Positions 1 to 9,427 of a DNA stretch of 64,000 bases are shown here, piece by piece (the first letter of the stretch is position 1; every line of letters begins with the position of its first letter). The stretch is from Vibrio furnissii CIP 102972 (GTDB lineage Bacteria; Pseudomonadota; Gammaproteobacteria; Enterobacterales; Vibrionaceae), in NCBI RefSeq assembly GCF_000176175.1, contig NZ_ACZP01000014.1, positions 930,001 through 994,000 on the forward strand. The letters run 5' to 3'. Under the pieces are notes generated by a model, which worked only from the letters and a program-made list of their open reading frames with translations, was not told the origin of the DNA and ran no database searches. A program made the position numbers and the translations under genes.

Positions 1-1
1 T

Positions 2-2374
2 GGCGGAGAAGGGGCATCCACTGACATTTTGACTTACATGCATGCCTCCGATCTTGGCTTTGAATCGCTGGCCGGAACGCAGCAACATGCCTCCAGCCCG
101 AGCCTATTTGGCAAGAATCTGTTTCGCAGTTGTATTGTCAAAGAAGCGCCGTTGGTGGGGGTATACCGCCAACGTGAATGGCGTTACCGCGCTTCGCGAG
201 TTGCGGTTTTCGGTGGCTTATTGCTGCTGTTTGGTGGCTTTTTGTGGATGTTAAAGGCGAGTTTCGACTATCAGCAGGCCTTGGACAATCAAGCGCTGAT
301 CAAACTCAACCAATACAAAGAGAACCTGAAGCAGGACACAATGGTTGCCGATGATCTCTCATCGCCGGTATTCAGCTTGTCGGAGCTGCGAGACATCAAC
401 ACTCTGTACGACAAACAGCATCGTCCTTGGTATGTCAGTGACTGGCTGCCAGATTCCAGTATCAGACGTTTTGTGCATCAGACCTATTATGAAGAACTGA
501 GCAGCGTACTGCTGACCCTGATGCGCGACTACATCCTCAAAGATCTGTTTGTCTACAACTCACTAGATGACAAAGTGAAAATGCTGGAGCTGCTGAACTA
601 TCATCAGATCCTCTACAGCAAGCATCGTGATGATGTCGATTCACTGGTCAATTACTACCTGACTTCGCTCAAAGAGGAAGGGGAAGGCGATGTCGCACTG
701 CTTGAACGCTTCACGGCATTGGCTGAAGATTTGCTGCGCAGCGGGGCCACGCCGCCAGACGCCGAACCGGAGTTACTGGCGCTGGTGCGCAAATCGTTGT
801 CGGCCAACGACATCAGTGAATTGCTTTATCAGCACATTTTGCAACACCCGGATTTTTCACGCCGTGTCGATATGCGCACCAAACTGAATCCGTCTTATCA
901 GAACGTGTTCGTGTTCAAACCGGGTTTTACCGGCTATTTGATTCCGTACCTGTTTACCCGCGAAGGCTTTGAGGATCTGTACAACGAAACCGGCTTTCAG
1001 CTGGCGTCAGAGGCGATCAAATCTTACGAGGGCGTGATGGGCAATATCAGCGGTGACGCTGAAATGAACCGCATTAACCGTCAGTTGCGTGAACGCTATA
1101 TCGGTGATTATGTCCGATATTGGCAAGCGTTAATGGCCAACGTCAGTTGGGTGGACGTGTCGGGATGGGGCGAGGTCAGCAAGCAGATTGAGATGACGGT
1201 CGATCCGGTCTATTCGCCGCTCAGCCAGTTCTACCATCTGGTCGCGGTGCATACCAATCTGAGCCAGAAAAAAGAAGGTGAGCATGCGCCCAAAGAGAGC
1301 CGTGAAGCCAAAGAACAACAGACGGAGGCGGGCGAGCCGAATGTGACTGCGATCAGCAATACCAGCGAACGGGTGCGAGCCTCGATTGCTGCGCCGTTTA
1401 AGGCGATGCATCAACTGGTGGCGGTGAACGAAGCGGGACAAAGCCGACTGAGCATTGCGCTTTCGCAACTGCAACAAACCGGTGATTGGATTGCGAAATC
1501 CAAAGAAACACAGGATCGCGGCAGCTACTTCTTGGCGCAGTTGCAAAACACCGATTCGAATAACCCGTTGGCGCAGCTCAATGCCTTGGCGGCAGATTAC
1601 AATGATCCCGTGCTGCCGATGTTGATGCGCGGCGTGGCACGAACGACCAACCGATTGGCACAAAGTGCGATGAAAGCGGTGATCAACCACGACTGGAGTG
1701 TGTTGTACGGCGGTTATGTGCGTCACTTTGCCGGCCGTTATCCTTTCGATAAACAGGCTGAGTTTGATGCCTCGTTGGCCGATTTTGCTGATTTCTTTCA
1801 ATCCGGAGGTCAGTTTGATGAGTTCGCGCAGAAATACGCCGCCTACTTTGACCTGACACATGGGCGCCAAACGCAGCTCAAAGGCTTTATCGTCAATCAG
1901 ACATTGCCACTGTCCGATGCATATCAACCATTCAGTGATGCGGTCAAACGCATGCAAAGTGGCCTGTTTATTGATGGCCGTGTCGGCGTCGAGTTTTTAC
2001 TGCGGGCGGAAAAGATGTCGCCGGACTTGACAGGATTTACGCTCGAATCAGGCAGCAAACTGTTTGAATACCGCAATGGGCCGTTATTGTGGCAAGCGCT
2101 CAGTTGGCCGATTCCGGCGAACCAAACGCAGGACATCGCCATCATCACCAAAGATGACAAAGGGGCAGAAACCCGCGAGAAGCTGAGCGGTGAATGGAGC
2201 TGGTTCCGCGTTGCCGACAAGATGCAGAGCGCCGCCGTGGTGGGCAGTGATGATGTGGCTTGGCGCTATCAGTCAGCCAACAACGAAGTCAGCCTGCAAA
2301 TTAAGTCGAAAAGTGCGGCCCAGCCGTTTGCCCCGCGTTTCTTTGACGGCCTGACCATTCCAATCGAACTATGA
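2..2374 (+). CDS. tssM: Type VI secretion system inner-membrane protein TssM (IcmF family), 3' part
   Basis: The reading frame is open from base 2, so the 5' part lies before the window; about 790 residues are visible, against roughly 1,100-1,200 for a full TssM. A hydrophobic segment (VFGGLLLLFGGFLWML) near visible residue 70 fits the last transmembrane helix, followed by the long periplasmic region typical of IcmF/TssM, including an acidic, Lys/Glu-rich stretch around residues 415-440. TssM forms the T6SS membrane complex with TssJ and TssL. Its stop overlaps the next start codon (ATGA at 2371-2374), showing translational coupling with the kinase gene. The family call rests on overall character and the kinase neighbour, since the N-terminal ATPase part is not visible. 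Confidence 0.88.
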   Translation, partial: GGEGASTDILTYMHASDLGFESLAGTQQHASSPSLFGKNLFRSCIVKEAPLVGVYRQREWRYRASRVAVFGGLLLLFGGFLWMLKASFDYQQALDNQALIKLNQYKENLKQDTMVADDLSSPVFSLSELRDINTLYDKQHRPWYVSDWLPDSSIRRFVHQTYYEELSSVLLTLMRDYILKDLFVYNSLDDKVKMLELLNYHQILYSKHRDDVDSLVNYYLTSLKEEGEGDVALLERFTALAEDLLRSGATPPDAEPELLALVRKSLSANDISELLYQHILQHPDFSRRVDMRTKLNPSYQNVFVFKPGFTGYLIPYLFTREGFEDLYNETGFQLASEAIKSYEGVMGNISGDAEMNRINRQLRERYIGDYVRYWQALMANVSWVDVSGWGEVSKQIEMTVDPVYSPLSQFYHLVAVHTNLSQKKEGEHAPKESREAKEQQTEAGEPNVTAISNTSERVRASIAAPFKAMHQLVAVNEAGQSRLSIALSQLQQTGDWIAKSKETQDRGSYFLAQLQNTDSNNPLAQLNALAADYNDPVLPMLMRGVARTTNRLAQSAMKAVINHDWSVLYGGYVRHFAGRYPFDKQAEFDASLADFADFFQSGGQFDEFAQKYAAYFDLTHGRQTQLKGFIVNQTLPLSDAYQPFSDAVKRMQSGLFIDGRVGVEFLLRAEKMSPDLTGFTLESGSKLFEYRNGPLLWQALSWPIPANQTQDIAIITKDDKGAETREKLSGEWSWFRVADKMQSAAVVGSDDVAWRYQSANNEVSLQIKSKSAAQPFAPRFFDGLTIPIEL

Positions 2375-3174
2375 GTTGCCTGATACCAACATGGCTGGAA
2401 GGTTTGCTCCCCGACGGGGAGCGAATCCTACTGGGGCGCCGCTGCCTGCTGGTGCGTGATGAGCAACAGGCATGGCGAGTGAAATTTGGTGAAACGGTGG
2501 AAGATGCCTATGTGCTACAACGGGAAGCGCTGTGGTTAATGCGTTTGCGTCATCTGGACATGCCGTTGCACCGGACGTTATCACTCCACAAAACGGCCGA
2601 CAAGACCGTTCTGGTGACCACCTATTTGGAAGGCCAATCGGCCGCGTTGGTGTGGCCGGGGTACGATGCTCCTCACGTCCATCAGTGGTTTGCGCACAGC
2701 CTTCCGACGCTGCTCGGCCGTTTGGCAATGTTGCACGCATCGGGCGTGGTGCATGGGGACATCAAGCCCAGCAATATTCTCTGTTTGCCGACGATGGCGG
2801 CCTGCTTTGTTGACTTTGCCAATGCACGAAGAATCGGTGACCCGTGGAAAGAACGTGGTATGGTGCAGTTTACGCCCAGCTTTCACTACCCGCCGTCTAG
2901 CCCTGTGGCGAGCGTGGAACACGACTTCTACGCTCTGCTGATTTGCATGGCTTTGCTCGCTGCGCCCTCTCAGCTCGCAGCATGTTCGACGGTCGGTGCA
3001 GTATTGACGCTGGTGGAGTTGAAATCCACGGATTGGGGCGTATCGGATGAAGTCGCAAAGACACTGGCACAGTGGATTTCAGCGATTCGATTGGATTTAG
3101 GCGCCAAATTAGACACAGCACCGCAATGGTCTTGTGGACTGACATCGTTTGGCGACACGGAGATGTCATGTTGA
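2371..3174 (+). CDS. T6SS-associated serine/threonine protein kinase (PpkA-like)
   Basis: A 267-residue soluble protein with protein-kinase motifs: a Lys in AWRVKFGE as the likely ATP-binding lysine, the catalytic loop VVHGDIKPSNIL (HGD in place of HRD, Asp and Asn present) near residue 130, and VDFANAR where DFG is expected, so Gly is replaced by Ala. There is no membrane segment or sensor domain, unlike full-length PpkA. Kinases of this type sit in T6SS operons and control assembly by phosphorylating Fha-type proteins; that role here is inferred from the four-base overlap with tssM. The gene also overlaps the following histidine kinase start by seven bases. Confidence 0.85.
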   Translation: MSCLIPTWLEGLLPDGERILLGRRCLLVRDEQQAWRVKFGETVEDAYVLQREALWLMRLRHLDMPLHRTLSLHKTADKTVLVTTYLEGQSAALVWPGYDAPHVHQWFAHSLPTLLGRLAMLHASGVVHGDIKPSNILCLPTMAACFVDFANARRIGDPWKERGMVQFTPSFHYPPSSPVASVEHDFYALLICMALLAAPSQLAACSTVGAVLTLVELKSTDWGVSDEVAKTLAQWISAIRLDLGAKLDTAPQWSCGLTSFGDTEMSC

Positions 3175-4568
3175 AGAAAATCTGGCAGCGACTCAACCTC
3201 ATGCAGAAGCTTAAGCTGGTGTTGATGACCATGATGCTGACCTTGACCGCGGCGATGCTACTGATGGCACGCTGGAGCTATGAACAGGGATTTTTTGATT
3301 ACACCAATGCACTGGAACAAACGCGACTGGAGATGTTGTCTCCTCAGCTGGTCGATCTCTATGTGCTGTCGGGGCAGAACATTCGCGCGATGCCGAAAAA
3401 TGAGATCAGCGCCATTTTGGCCAGCTTTCCCAAGCATCCCGAAGGGCCAAATCTGAACCGCTTTCCGAACAAGCCGCTGCCTGGCGTGAAAGCGCCTAGC
3501 GCGGCGCTGTTTGATCTCAACGGCCACTTTATCGCCGGCGCAGCTATTTTAAGCAACGAGCAACCCAATGCGGTGCGCGTGCCCCTGCGATTTGAAGGAA
3601 AAACGGTGGCGTGGCTGAAAAGCCTGCCGGTGCGTCATTTCAAAGACACGATGGAAACACAGGTCTCCCGCACGCAGTTTGAACGCAGCTTGTGGTTGGG
3701 GGGCATCAGCTTGATCATCAGTTTTATGGTCTCTTATGGCTTGTCTATTTTTCTGCTGCGCCGCACGCGTGAGGTGATCAGCGCGATTCATCGCATGTCG
3801 AGCGGGGATTACGACATTCATTTGGTGGACGATTCCAAAGATGAAATGGGTACACTGATGCGTGATGTGAACCAATTGGCGCACATCCTACACAGTTCGA
3901 TGTTGTCGCGTAAAACGTGGCTGGCCAACATTTCTCATGACATGCGCACACCGCTGACCGTGCTCACGGGGGAAATTCAGGCCATTAAAGATGGCGTGCG
4001 TCAGTTCGATATGGATCGTTTGCGGTCAATCGAACAAGAAGTCGACCAATTACGTAAGTTTACTGATGATATCTACGAACTTTCTCTGTCGGACATTGGC
4101 GGGTTGCGTTATGAATTTGCGCGGGTCGACCTGTTTGATGTGCTCAGTGAAGCCGTGGATGCGATGCAATGGAAGGCGGAAGAGAAAGGGCTGACGATGA
4201 CGTTTGCTGGTCAGTCTGCCGTCACATCGGCCGACCGCTCACGCATACTGCAACTGATGAAGAACCTGCTCAATAACTCGGTGAACTACACCGATGCGCC
4301 GGGTGTGATTCAAGTGATGCTGTATCAAACCAAACAGCATGTGGTGATTAAAGTGAGTGACTCTGCGCCGAGTGTTTCATTGGCAAATTGCCAATACCTG
4401 TTTGATCCGCTCTATCGTGAAGACAGCTCGCGCAATCGTGCCCACACCGGGGCAGGGCTTGGGCTGGCGATCTGCAAAAACATCGCCGATGCGCATCAAG
4501 GCACCATCAAAGCCATCCCGTCGGATTGCGGCGGTTTAGAGGTGGTCGTGGAACTGCCCCGCCATTAA
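3168..4568 (+). CDS. BaeS-like sensor histidine kinase
   Basis: The ATG at 3168 is preferred over an upstream in-frame start because a GGAG lies 5-9 bases before it and the kinase gene occupies the upstream sequence. The 466-residue product has an N-terminal transmembrane helix, a periplasmic sensor region of about 140 residues, a second helix (ISLIISFMVSYGLSIFLL), a HAMP linker, the phospho-acceptor box NISHDMRTPLTVL with His257, an N-box NLLNNSVNY and a G-box GAGLGLAIC. The dimerisation region strongly resembles E. coli BaeS (EIQAIKDGVRQF). The partner regulator begins 278 bases downstream. Overlap with the T6SS kinase means at least some of its expression may come from T6SS transcripts, which is inference. 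Confidence 0.9.
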   Translation: MLKKIWQRLNLMQKLKLVLMTMMLTLTAAMLLMARWSYEQGFFDYTNALEQTRLEMLSPQLVDLYVLSGQNIRAMPKNEISAILASFPKHPEGPNLNRFPNKPLPGVKAPSAALFDLNGHFIAGAAILSNEQPNAVRVPLRFEGKTVAWLKSLPVRHFKDTMETQVSRTQFERSLWLGGISLIISFMVSYGLSIFLLRRTREVISAIHRMSSGDYDIHLVDDSKDEMGTLMRDVNQLAHILHSSMLSRKTWLANISHDMRTPLTVLTGEIQAIKDGVRQFDMDRLRSIEQEVDQLRKFTDDIYELSLSDIGGLRYEFARVDLFDVLSEAVDAMQWKAEEKGLTMTFAGQSAVTSADRSRILQLMKNLLNNSVNYTDAPGVIQVMLYQTKQHVVIKVSDSAPSVSLANCQYLFDPLYREDSSRNRAHTGAGLGLAICKNIADAHQGTIKAIPSDCGGLEVVVELPRH

Positions 4569-4724
4569 GGATGTTTGTGTGGCAGGGGTCGGAAAGTGCG
4601 CATGGAAACGAGAAACATCGCGATCTTTTTTGCGGATCAGACACCATTTTTTATTAAGAAAATAGATTCCTATGCAACTTGGGTTAGGCTTTTAAGTACG
4701 TCGAGCCCTTGCATTACAACGCTT

Positions 4725-4748
4725 TGTTAACAATGTTAACGGTGTTAA
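4725..4748. promoter_or_regulatory. Triple TGTTAA direct repeat upstream of the response regulator
   Basis: Three identical TGTTAA hexamers start at 4725, 4734 and 4743, exactly nine bases apart, about 100 bases before the regulator start. Tandem direct repeats at near-helical spacing are the usual binding architecture of OmpR-family regulators, so this is a plausible autoregulatory site. The rest of the 4569-4846 gap is AT-rich and shows no gene. Confidence 0.45.
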
Positions 4749-4846
4749 GCTCGCCAGTTGCATTGCGGATCGGAATCGGTAAAAACCATAAAAATTGATT
4801 CTGAAGACGCCACAAAACATTCACTGCTTAAACAGGAATAATAAGA

Positions 4847-5533
4847 ATGGCGCTTGTCTATGTTGTAGAAGACGAAATAAAAATTGCAGAAATACTGTCA
4901 GATTACCTGACAAAACATGATTACGAATGCCGCATCCTCAGTTCAGGAAAAAATGCGGTGGCCGAAATCACCAATGGGAACCCAGACGTCGTCATTCTTG
5001 ACGTGATGTTACCGGAAGTCAGTGGATTTACGATTTGTAGTCAACTGAGAGCCATGGGAAATGAAGTACCGATTATTCTCCTCACCGCGCGAGTGGATGA
5101 AGCGGATCGGTTAAACGGTCTGAATATCGGGGCAGACGATTATGTCTGTAAACCGTTTTTGCCCAACGAAGTGGTTGCGAGGGTCAGCGCCATCTTACGT
5201 CGAGTGCAAAATCAGAAAAACAGTGGAGATGAACACAGCAATGAGCGTAGGGTCAGTTATGGGACGATTACGCTCGATATGGACCGCTTTGTATGCATTG
5301 CGGATGGCAAAGGGGTTGACCTGACGCCCGTGGAGTTTCGTTTGCTGCATTCGATGATGATTCGGCCAAGCCGCATCTTCTCACGCGAGGTGCTGATGCA
5401 AACGTGTTACACCGATGATCGCATCATCAATGACCGCACCATTGACAGCCACATGCGAAATTTACGCAAAAAGCTCAATTGTTCGGGTGAGGTCATCCAC
5501 ACCATTTACGGTGTTGGCTACAAGGTTGAATGA
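4847..5533 (+). CDS. OmpR-family response regulator, BaeR-like
   Basis: A 228-residue regulator with an N-terminal receiver domain: acidic pair near residues 8-10 (VEDE), phospho-acceptor Asp52 in VVILDVMLPE, conserved Thr in LLTAR and Lys in VCKPF. A C-terminal OmpR/PhoB winged helix (residues about 135-225) contains LTPVEFRLL and HMRNLRKKL. The segment ADDYVCKPFLPNEVVARV closely resembles BaeR, matching the BaeS-like kinase upstream. It has its own upstream region of 278 bases with tandem repeats, so it is probably transcribed both alone and with the kinase. BaeSR senses envelope stress in enterobacteria; whether the stimulus is shared here cannot be seen. Confidence 0.9.
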   Translation: MALVYVVEDEIKIAEILSDYLTKHDYECRILSSGKNAVAEITNGNPDVVILDVMLPEVSGFTICSQLRAMGNEVPIILLTARVDEADRLNGLNIGADDYVCKPFLPNEVVARVSAILRRVQNQKNSGDEHSNERRVSYGTITLDMDRFVCIADGKGVDLTPVEFRLLHSMMIRPSRIFSREVLMQTCYTDDRIINDRTIDSHMRNLRKKLNCSGEVIHTIYGVGYKVE

Positions 5534-5579
5534 TCCTTTTCACTTCCCTATCTTGCATTCAACGTGCTAGTCGATAGAC

Positions 5580-5610
5580 AAAAAACTGCCACACTCATCG
5601 AGTGTGGCAG
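5580..5610 (-). terminator. Intrinsic terminator of the pirin gene
   Basis: A perfect 11-bp stem (CTGCCACACTC at 5586-5596 with GAGTGTGGCAG at 5600-5610, three-base loop) is followed on the minus strand by six T residues (A run at 5580-5585). It lies about 80 bases after the pirin stop. Confidence 0.85.
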
Positions 5611-5691
5611 AACAACACAAAAGCTGGCAATGGATGGGTCGCTTTGTGTGTGGATAAGGCGCCCAATGCAGACGCCAACATCCATTAATCA

Positions 5692-6540
5692 TCAATACGT
5701 TTCAAATACACCGGCGTTGTAATCGTGAATCGCCTCTTCAATTTCTTGCACGCTATTCATTACAAATGGCCCGTAATGCACGACCGGTTCGTTGATGGGT
5801 TCGCCGATAAAAATCAGCGCGCCGCTGGTATCACTGGCAAATAACGCCGCCTGTTCACCGCGTGACAATAATGCCATCTCGCCTTGCATCACCACGCGAC
5901 TGCCGACCTTGATGCTGCCTTTGTACACATACACCATCATGGTGTGTGACTCGATGGTTGCCACGTTTAACTCACCGCCAGGGCCAGTTTGCCAATCTGC
6001 CACGGTTGCCGGTACACCGGTTTGTGTCAGTGGGCCTTGTAACGCCTCGCCATTGGCCTGAATGTCTCCTGCGATCACGCGGAGTAATCCCAGCTGCTGC
6101 GTACGATATTCAGTGATGGTTTCTGGCTGAAAATCGTGGTACTTGGCCGGAATCATTTTGTCGCACGCCGGTTGGTTGATCCAAATTTGGAAACCGTGCA
6201 AATCGCCGTTTTCCATGATCGGCATTTCGCTGTGAATCACACCTCGCCCTGCAGCCATCCACTGAGCGCCACCGCTGCGCAGTTCGCCGACATTGCCCAT
6301 ATGATCGCGGTGCTGAAAGTGCCCTTGCAGCATATAGGTTAAAGTTTCGATGCCTCGATGTGGATGAGGAGGAAAGCCGCCGACGTAATCTTTACGTTCG
6401 TCCGATTTCAGTTCATCCACCATCAGAAACGGTGAGAAGCTCGCGTTATTGAATCCGGCGATACGACGGATTTTTACGCCGTCACCGTCAGACGTGGCCT
6501 GCGCGGGGATCAGCTGACGAATTTCTCTTACTTTGCTCAT
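5692..6540 (-). CDS. Pirin family protein
   Basis: The ATG at 6540 is chosen because GGAGAA lies just upstream; a longer in-frame ORF to 6609 has no such site. The 282-residue bicupin has the N-terminal pirin signature, with metal ligands His59 and His61 (GGFPPHPHRGIET), His103 and Glu105 (GVIHSEMP). A C-terminal cupin carries EPINEPVVHYGPFVMN, a typical pirin ending. Bacterial pirins are iron-dependent; some have quercetin dioxygenase activity and others modulate metabolic enzymes. The substrate here is unknown. The gene is monocistronic, ending at a strong hairpin. Confidence 0.9.
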   Translation of the reverse strand: MSKVREIRQLIPAQATSDGDGVKIRRIAGFNNASFSPFLMVDELKSDERKDYVGGFPPHPHRGIETLTYMLQGHFQHRDHMGNVGELRSGGAQWMAAGRGVIHSEMPIMENGDLHGFQIWINQPACDKMIPAKYHDFQPETITEYRTQQLGLLRVIAGDIQANGEALQGPLTQTGVPATVADWQTGPGGELNVATIESHTMMVYVYKGSIKVGSRVVMQGEMALLSRGEQAALFASDTSGALIFIGEPINEPVVHYGPFVMNSVQEIEEAIHDYNAGVFETY

Positions 6541-6699
6541 GGTTCTTCTCCGTTGGTGGAACTTGCTTGAATTGTAGTGGAGTGTGGCGCAAAGAAGGAG
6601 GGGGCGCATTCGAGGCAGTCATTCGATAAATTCGAACAATCCACAATCTGCATGCGGAAAGGAGCAATGAGGGCGATATTGGCTGCGGCCAGCCAGCGG

Positions 6700-6728
6700 C
6701 GACACGATGTATTGAGTTAGTCTATAAT
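6700..6728 (+). promoter_or_regulatory. Sigma-70-like promoter for the small membrane-anchored protein
   Basis: A perfect TATAAT at 6723-6728 follows a weak -35 (CGACAC at 6700-6705) at 17-bp spacing, and leads to a gene with a strong GAGGAGG ribosome site starting at 6762. Confidence 0.5.
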
Positions 6729-6761
6729 TTAAATAGATGAATTGATTACGAGGAGGTCACG

Positions 6762-7055
6762 ATGGCTGTGCTTCCCAAACATACCGACCAAAATCCGCGT
6801 TACAACCCTGATGACGACATGACGCTGGACCAACTGCAGCGTTTTACCCGCGCGGCCAATAGTGCGCAGCAAAAACGTCAAGAGCAGCGTGAGCATGACG
6901 CGCCGTCGATCGTGGAAGTTGCTCGACGCGCGCGCCGTGCGGCGATGCGGCCGGTGATCAAAGCGAAAGAAAATAAACCCAATGCAGCTCGCTATGCCAT
7001 TTGGCTGGTGGTGTTTGCCATCACCTGCTTGTGGATCATGTACATGAGTGGTTAG
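6762..7055 (+). CDS. Small tail-anchored membrane protein of unknown function
   Basis: 97 residues. The first 75 are hydrophilic and rich in Arg, Lys and Gln (QLQRFTRAANSAQQKRQEQREHD begins a likely helical, coiled-coil-prone stretch). The last 20 form one transmembrane helix (YAIWLVVFAITCLWIMYM) that leaves only a two-residue tail, so the protein is probably anchored with its bulk in the cytoplasm. A GAGGAGG ribosome site seven bases before the ATG and a clear promoter support it as real. No family was recognised. It is convergent with the diguanylate cyclase gene downstream. Confidence 0.75.
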   Translation: MAVLPKHTDQNPRYNPDDDMTLDQLQRFTRAANSAQQKRQEQREHDAPSIVEVARRARRAAMRPVIKAKENKPNAARYAIWLVVFAITCLWIMYMSG

Positions 7056-7083
7056 TGAAACGGCATAGGTGAGTGGTTCTACG

Positions 7084-8334
7084 CTATGAGTGTCGTGACG
7101 ACTTGACGTGAGCCAGCGGCGTGACATGACGCGGTGCATCGGAGCGAGACATATCGGTGCGAGGTGCATCAGTGAGAGGTGTATTGGCGCGTGGCACTTC
7201 CACCGCTTGCCCATCGTGTTGCGCGCTCACGCTTTGGTAGTAACGGTACTGATTCTTGCCCCCATGCTTGGCCGCGTACATGGCTTTGTCGGCGCAGCGG
7301 GTCAACTCTTCCAAATTATCGGCATCTTGCGGGAACAATGCCGCGCCTGCGCTGACCGTTAAATGGTTCAGCAACTTCGTTTCTCTTTCCTGATAGCGGT
7401 CTTCGAACAGATGGCTGATGCGATGCAGAATGTTGTCGAGATCGGTCAGCGTGTTGACATCATACAGCAGCAACACAAACTCATCGCCAGCAAAGCGCGC
7501 GATGGAATAATCGTGGCGCTCGGTGCGGCGGTCGCGATGGCGCACATTGTTTCTCAATCGTTGGGCAAAGTGTTTCAGCACGCGGTCGCCCACATCGTGA
7601 CCATAGTTATCGTTGATCGCTTTAAAATTATCGATATCGAGAAACACCAATGCGGTGATGCTGTGGGGCTCTTTGCGCTCGGCAAGTTTGCTGGTCGCCC
7701 AGTTTTCAAAGCTCCAGCGGTTTGCCAGCCCGGTTAACTGGTCGGTATACGCCAGTTCCTCAATGCCTTCGCGATACAGTGAATGAATGTAGCGCATGGC
7801 TTTGGAGTAGAAATACGCCGAGGTGTTGCAGATCGCGGTGAGGGAGATCAGGCTGAGAATAAAGTAGTCGGATGCCAGAATCGTGTTGGGTGGCTGCTCA
7901 GCATGGTGGGTGAGCACCGACAGTGCAGATAACAAGCAAAAGCCGACACTCAAAAACAGCCCGGTTTGAAAGCGGTTAATGAAGATGATGGCGGCGACAA
8001 TCGGACAAATCCAAAACAGCTTATTGCCTTCAATATCGCCGAGCACCAGCAGTACCATCGCTTGCGCCAAGAGCAAGCTGGTTAGGATCAGGTCAGCATG
8101 GCGGGAGCGTTTTCGGCGCAAGTAGATCACGTTGCCGAAGGCGACGACGGCGCAACTCACATTAAACAGGCAGTAGAGAAATTTCTCGTCAAGGTAGAGC
8201 AGAATGCCGTTCAAGCTCAAGACGGTGGCAGCAAGGATGGAACTGATCAGCACGACTTTCTGTTTCCGCAGACGACCGAGTTCGGCCATCTCTTTAAGTT
8301 GTCGTCCTACCAGACTTTTCATTCCGTGTCTCAT
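7084..8334 (-). CDS. Membrane-bound diguanylate cyclase (GGDEF domain)
   Basis: About 416 residues with several N-terminal membrane helices (residues about 30-185, a MASE-like sensory module of unassigned type) and a C-terminal GGDEF domain. The signature reads RFAGDEF, the AGDEF variant known to be compatible with activity. The position for an RxxD inhibitory site reads RHDY, so product inhibition through the I-site is probably absent. Substrate-side motifs DQLTGLANRWSFE and FLDIDNFKAIND are intact. Start choice is uncertain: ATG at 8334, ATG at 8322 with AAGGA at better spacing, or an upstream TTG at 8355. The C-terminal tail contains short Asp-Ala-Pro-Arg repeats. Confidence 0.87.
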   Translation of the reverse strand: MRHGMKSLVGRQLKEMAELGRLRKQKVVLISSILAATVLSLNGILLYLDEKFLYCLFNVSCAVVAFGNVIYLRRKRSRHADLILTSLLLAQAMVLLVLGDIEGNKLFWICPIVAAIIFINRFQTGLFLSVGFCLLSALSVLTHHAEQPPNTILASDYFILSLISLTAICNTSAYFYSKAMRYIHSLYREGIEELAYTDQLTGLANRWSFENWATSKLAERKEPHSITALVFLDIDNFKAINDNYGHDVGDRVLKHFAQRLRNNVRHRDRRTERHDYSIARFAGDEFVLLLYDVNTLTDLDNILHRISHLFEDRYQERETKLLNHLTVSAGAALFPQDADNLEELTRCADKAMYAAKHGGKNQYRYYQSVSAQHDGQAVEVPRANTPLTDAPRTDMSRSDAPRHVTPLAHVKSSRHS

Positions 8335-8438
8335 CCTTGATATAAAATCGGTCAAGTACAGTCTAGTTAAGAATTGAATGTCTGAAGCAAGGTATGAAAA
8401 AAAGCGTGTGACCTAATTCAATGTTTTCAAAAGATTCT

Positions 8439-9335
8439 TTATTCGGCGTGAGCAAACTCCTGTTTTAACCATTTGCGCAGCAACAAAACGCTTTCCAGTT
8501 TGAGCTTGTCTTTGGGGCAGGCGAAGTAGAATCCTTGTTCGGGATGCAGCGTGCTGTGGCCGATCTCAATCAGTAAGCCAAGCTCAATCTCCTCGCGCAC
8601 AAATTGGCGGTGGGTGACGAACACGCCCAGTTTGCGCATGGTCGCTTGCACGGCCTGCGCCGATGTGGAAAAGGTCAGGTTCTTCTGTTGTGGCGGGAGC
8701 GGCAACTGGTTGGCTTGGCACCAAATGGCCCAATCACTTTGGCGTCGCGGGTTCGCTGCCACAATCGCCGGATAATGTTGCAACAGCGCTGTGGCGGACG
8801 TCGGCTGTGCCGCCACCAATTCGGGGTGGCAGACCAACACCAATTCATCATCGGCCAGCTTTTCACAGTAATAGCTCTGCCACTCTTGTTCGACACCATG
8901 GATCAGCGCCACATCCACCCCTTCGGCTTCGAGCGAAAACGCGCCGGTTAAGGTAGAAATCCGAATATCGACGTTCGGGGCGAACGCTTGAAAGGTGGGC
9001 ACCCGAGGAATCCACCAGTGCAGCGCCAGTGAGTTAATCATGTTGAGCGTCAAGCGATTGGTGTTGTGGGTGACCAGCATGGACTCGGTTGCATCGACGA
9101 TTTGTTCGAGCGCGGGTGCGACTTTGCGATAGTACTTTTGCCCAGCATTGTTCAAGGTGACGGTGCGACCGACGCGATTAAATAGAGGCTGATTGAGCTG
9201 ACTTTCCAGTGATTTGATGGCCTGACTGACCGCCGAGTGGCTGACGCTCAGCACTTGCGCGGCTTCCGTCATGCTGCCGGTTTCGGCGACGGCCACAAAT
9301 GTGTAGAGCGATTTGAGTGGGATCAGTTTGCGCAT
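8439..9335 (-). CDS. LysR-family transcriptional regulator (GcvA-like)
   Basis: 298 residues with the N-terminal winged helix typical of LysR proteins (LYTFVAVAETGSMTEAAQ, then VSHSAVSQAIKSLE, near residues 10-45). It is followed by a substrate-binding domain. The opening residues (LIPLKSLYTF) resemble the GcvA/AmpR branch. It is divergent from a DMT exporter gene with 92 bases between the starts, the usual arrangement for a LysR protein controlling its neighbour; the inducer is not evident. Confidence 0.9.
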   Translation of the reverse strand: MRKLIPLKSLYTFVAVAETGSMTEAAQVLSVSHSAVSQAIKSLESQLNQPLFNRVGRTVTLNNAGQKYYRKVAPALEQIVDATESMLVTHNTNRLTLNMINSLALHWWIPRVPTFQAFAPNVDIRISTLTGAFSLEAEGVDVALIHGVEQEWQSYYCEKLADDELVLVCHPELVAAQPTSATALLQHYPAIVAANPRRQSDWAIWCQANQLPLPPQQKNLTFSTSAQAVQATMRKLGVFVTHRQFVREEIELGLLIEIGHSTLHPEQGFYFACPKDKLKLESVLLLRKWLKQEFAHAE

Positions 9336-9427
9336 ATGTAAGTTTTCCTAACAGGTTTGGTCAATATTACTCGTTATTCTTTGCGATGTCATCGGCGTAC
9401 CATGACGCTCAGGTTAAGGAGTCTTAT

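Noticed and set aside
1130..1957. 275-codon minus-strand frame inside tssM
   Set aside because: Antisense shadow of the clear TssM frame; His/Arg-rich composition typical of reverse translation of a coding strand.
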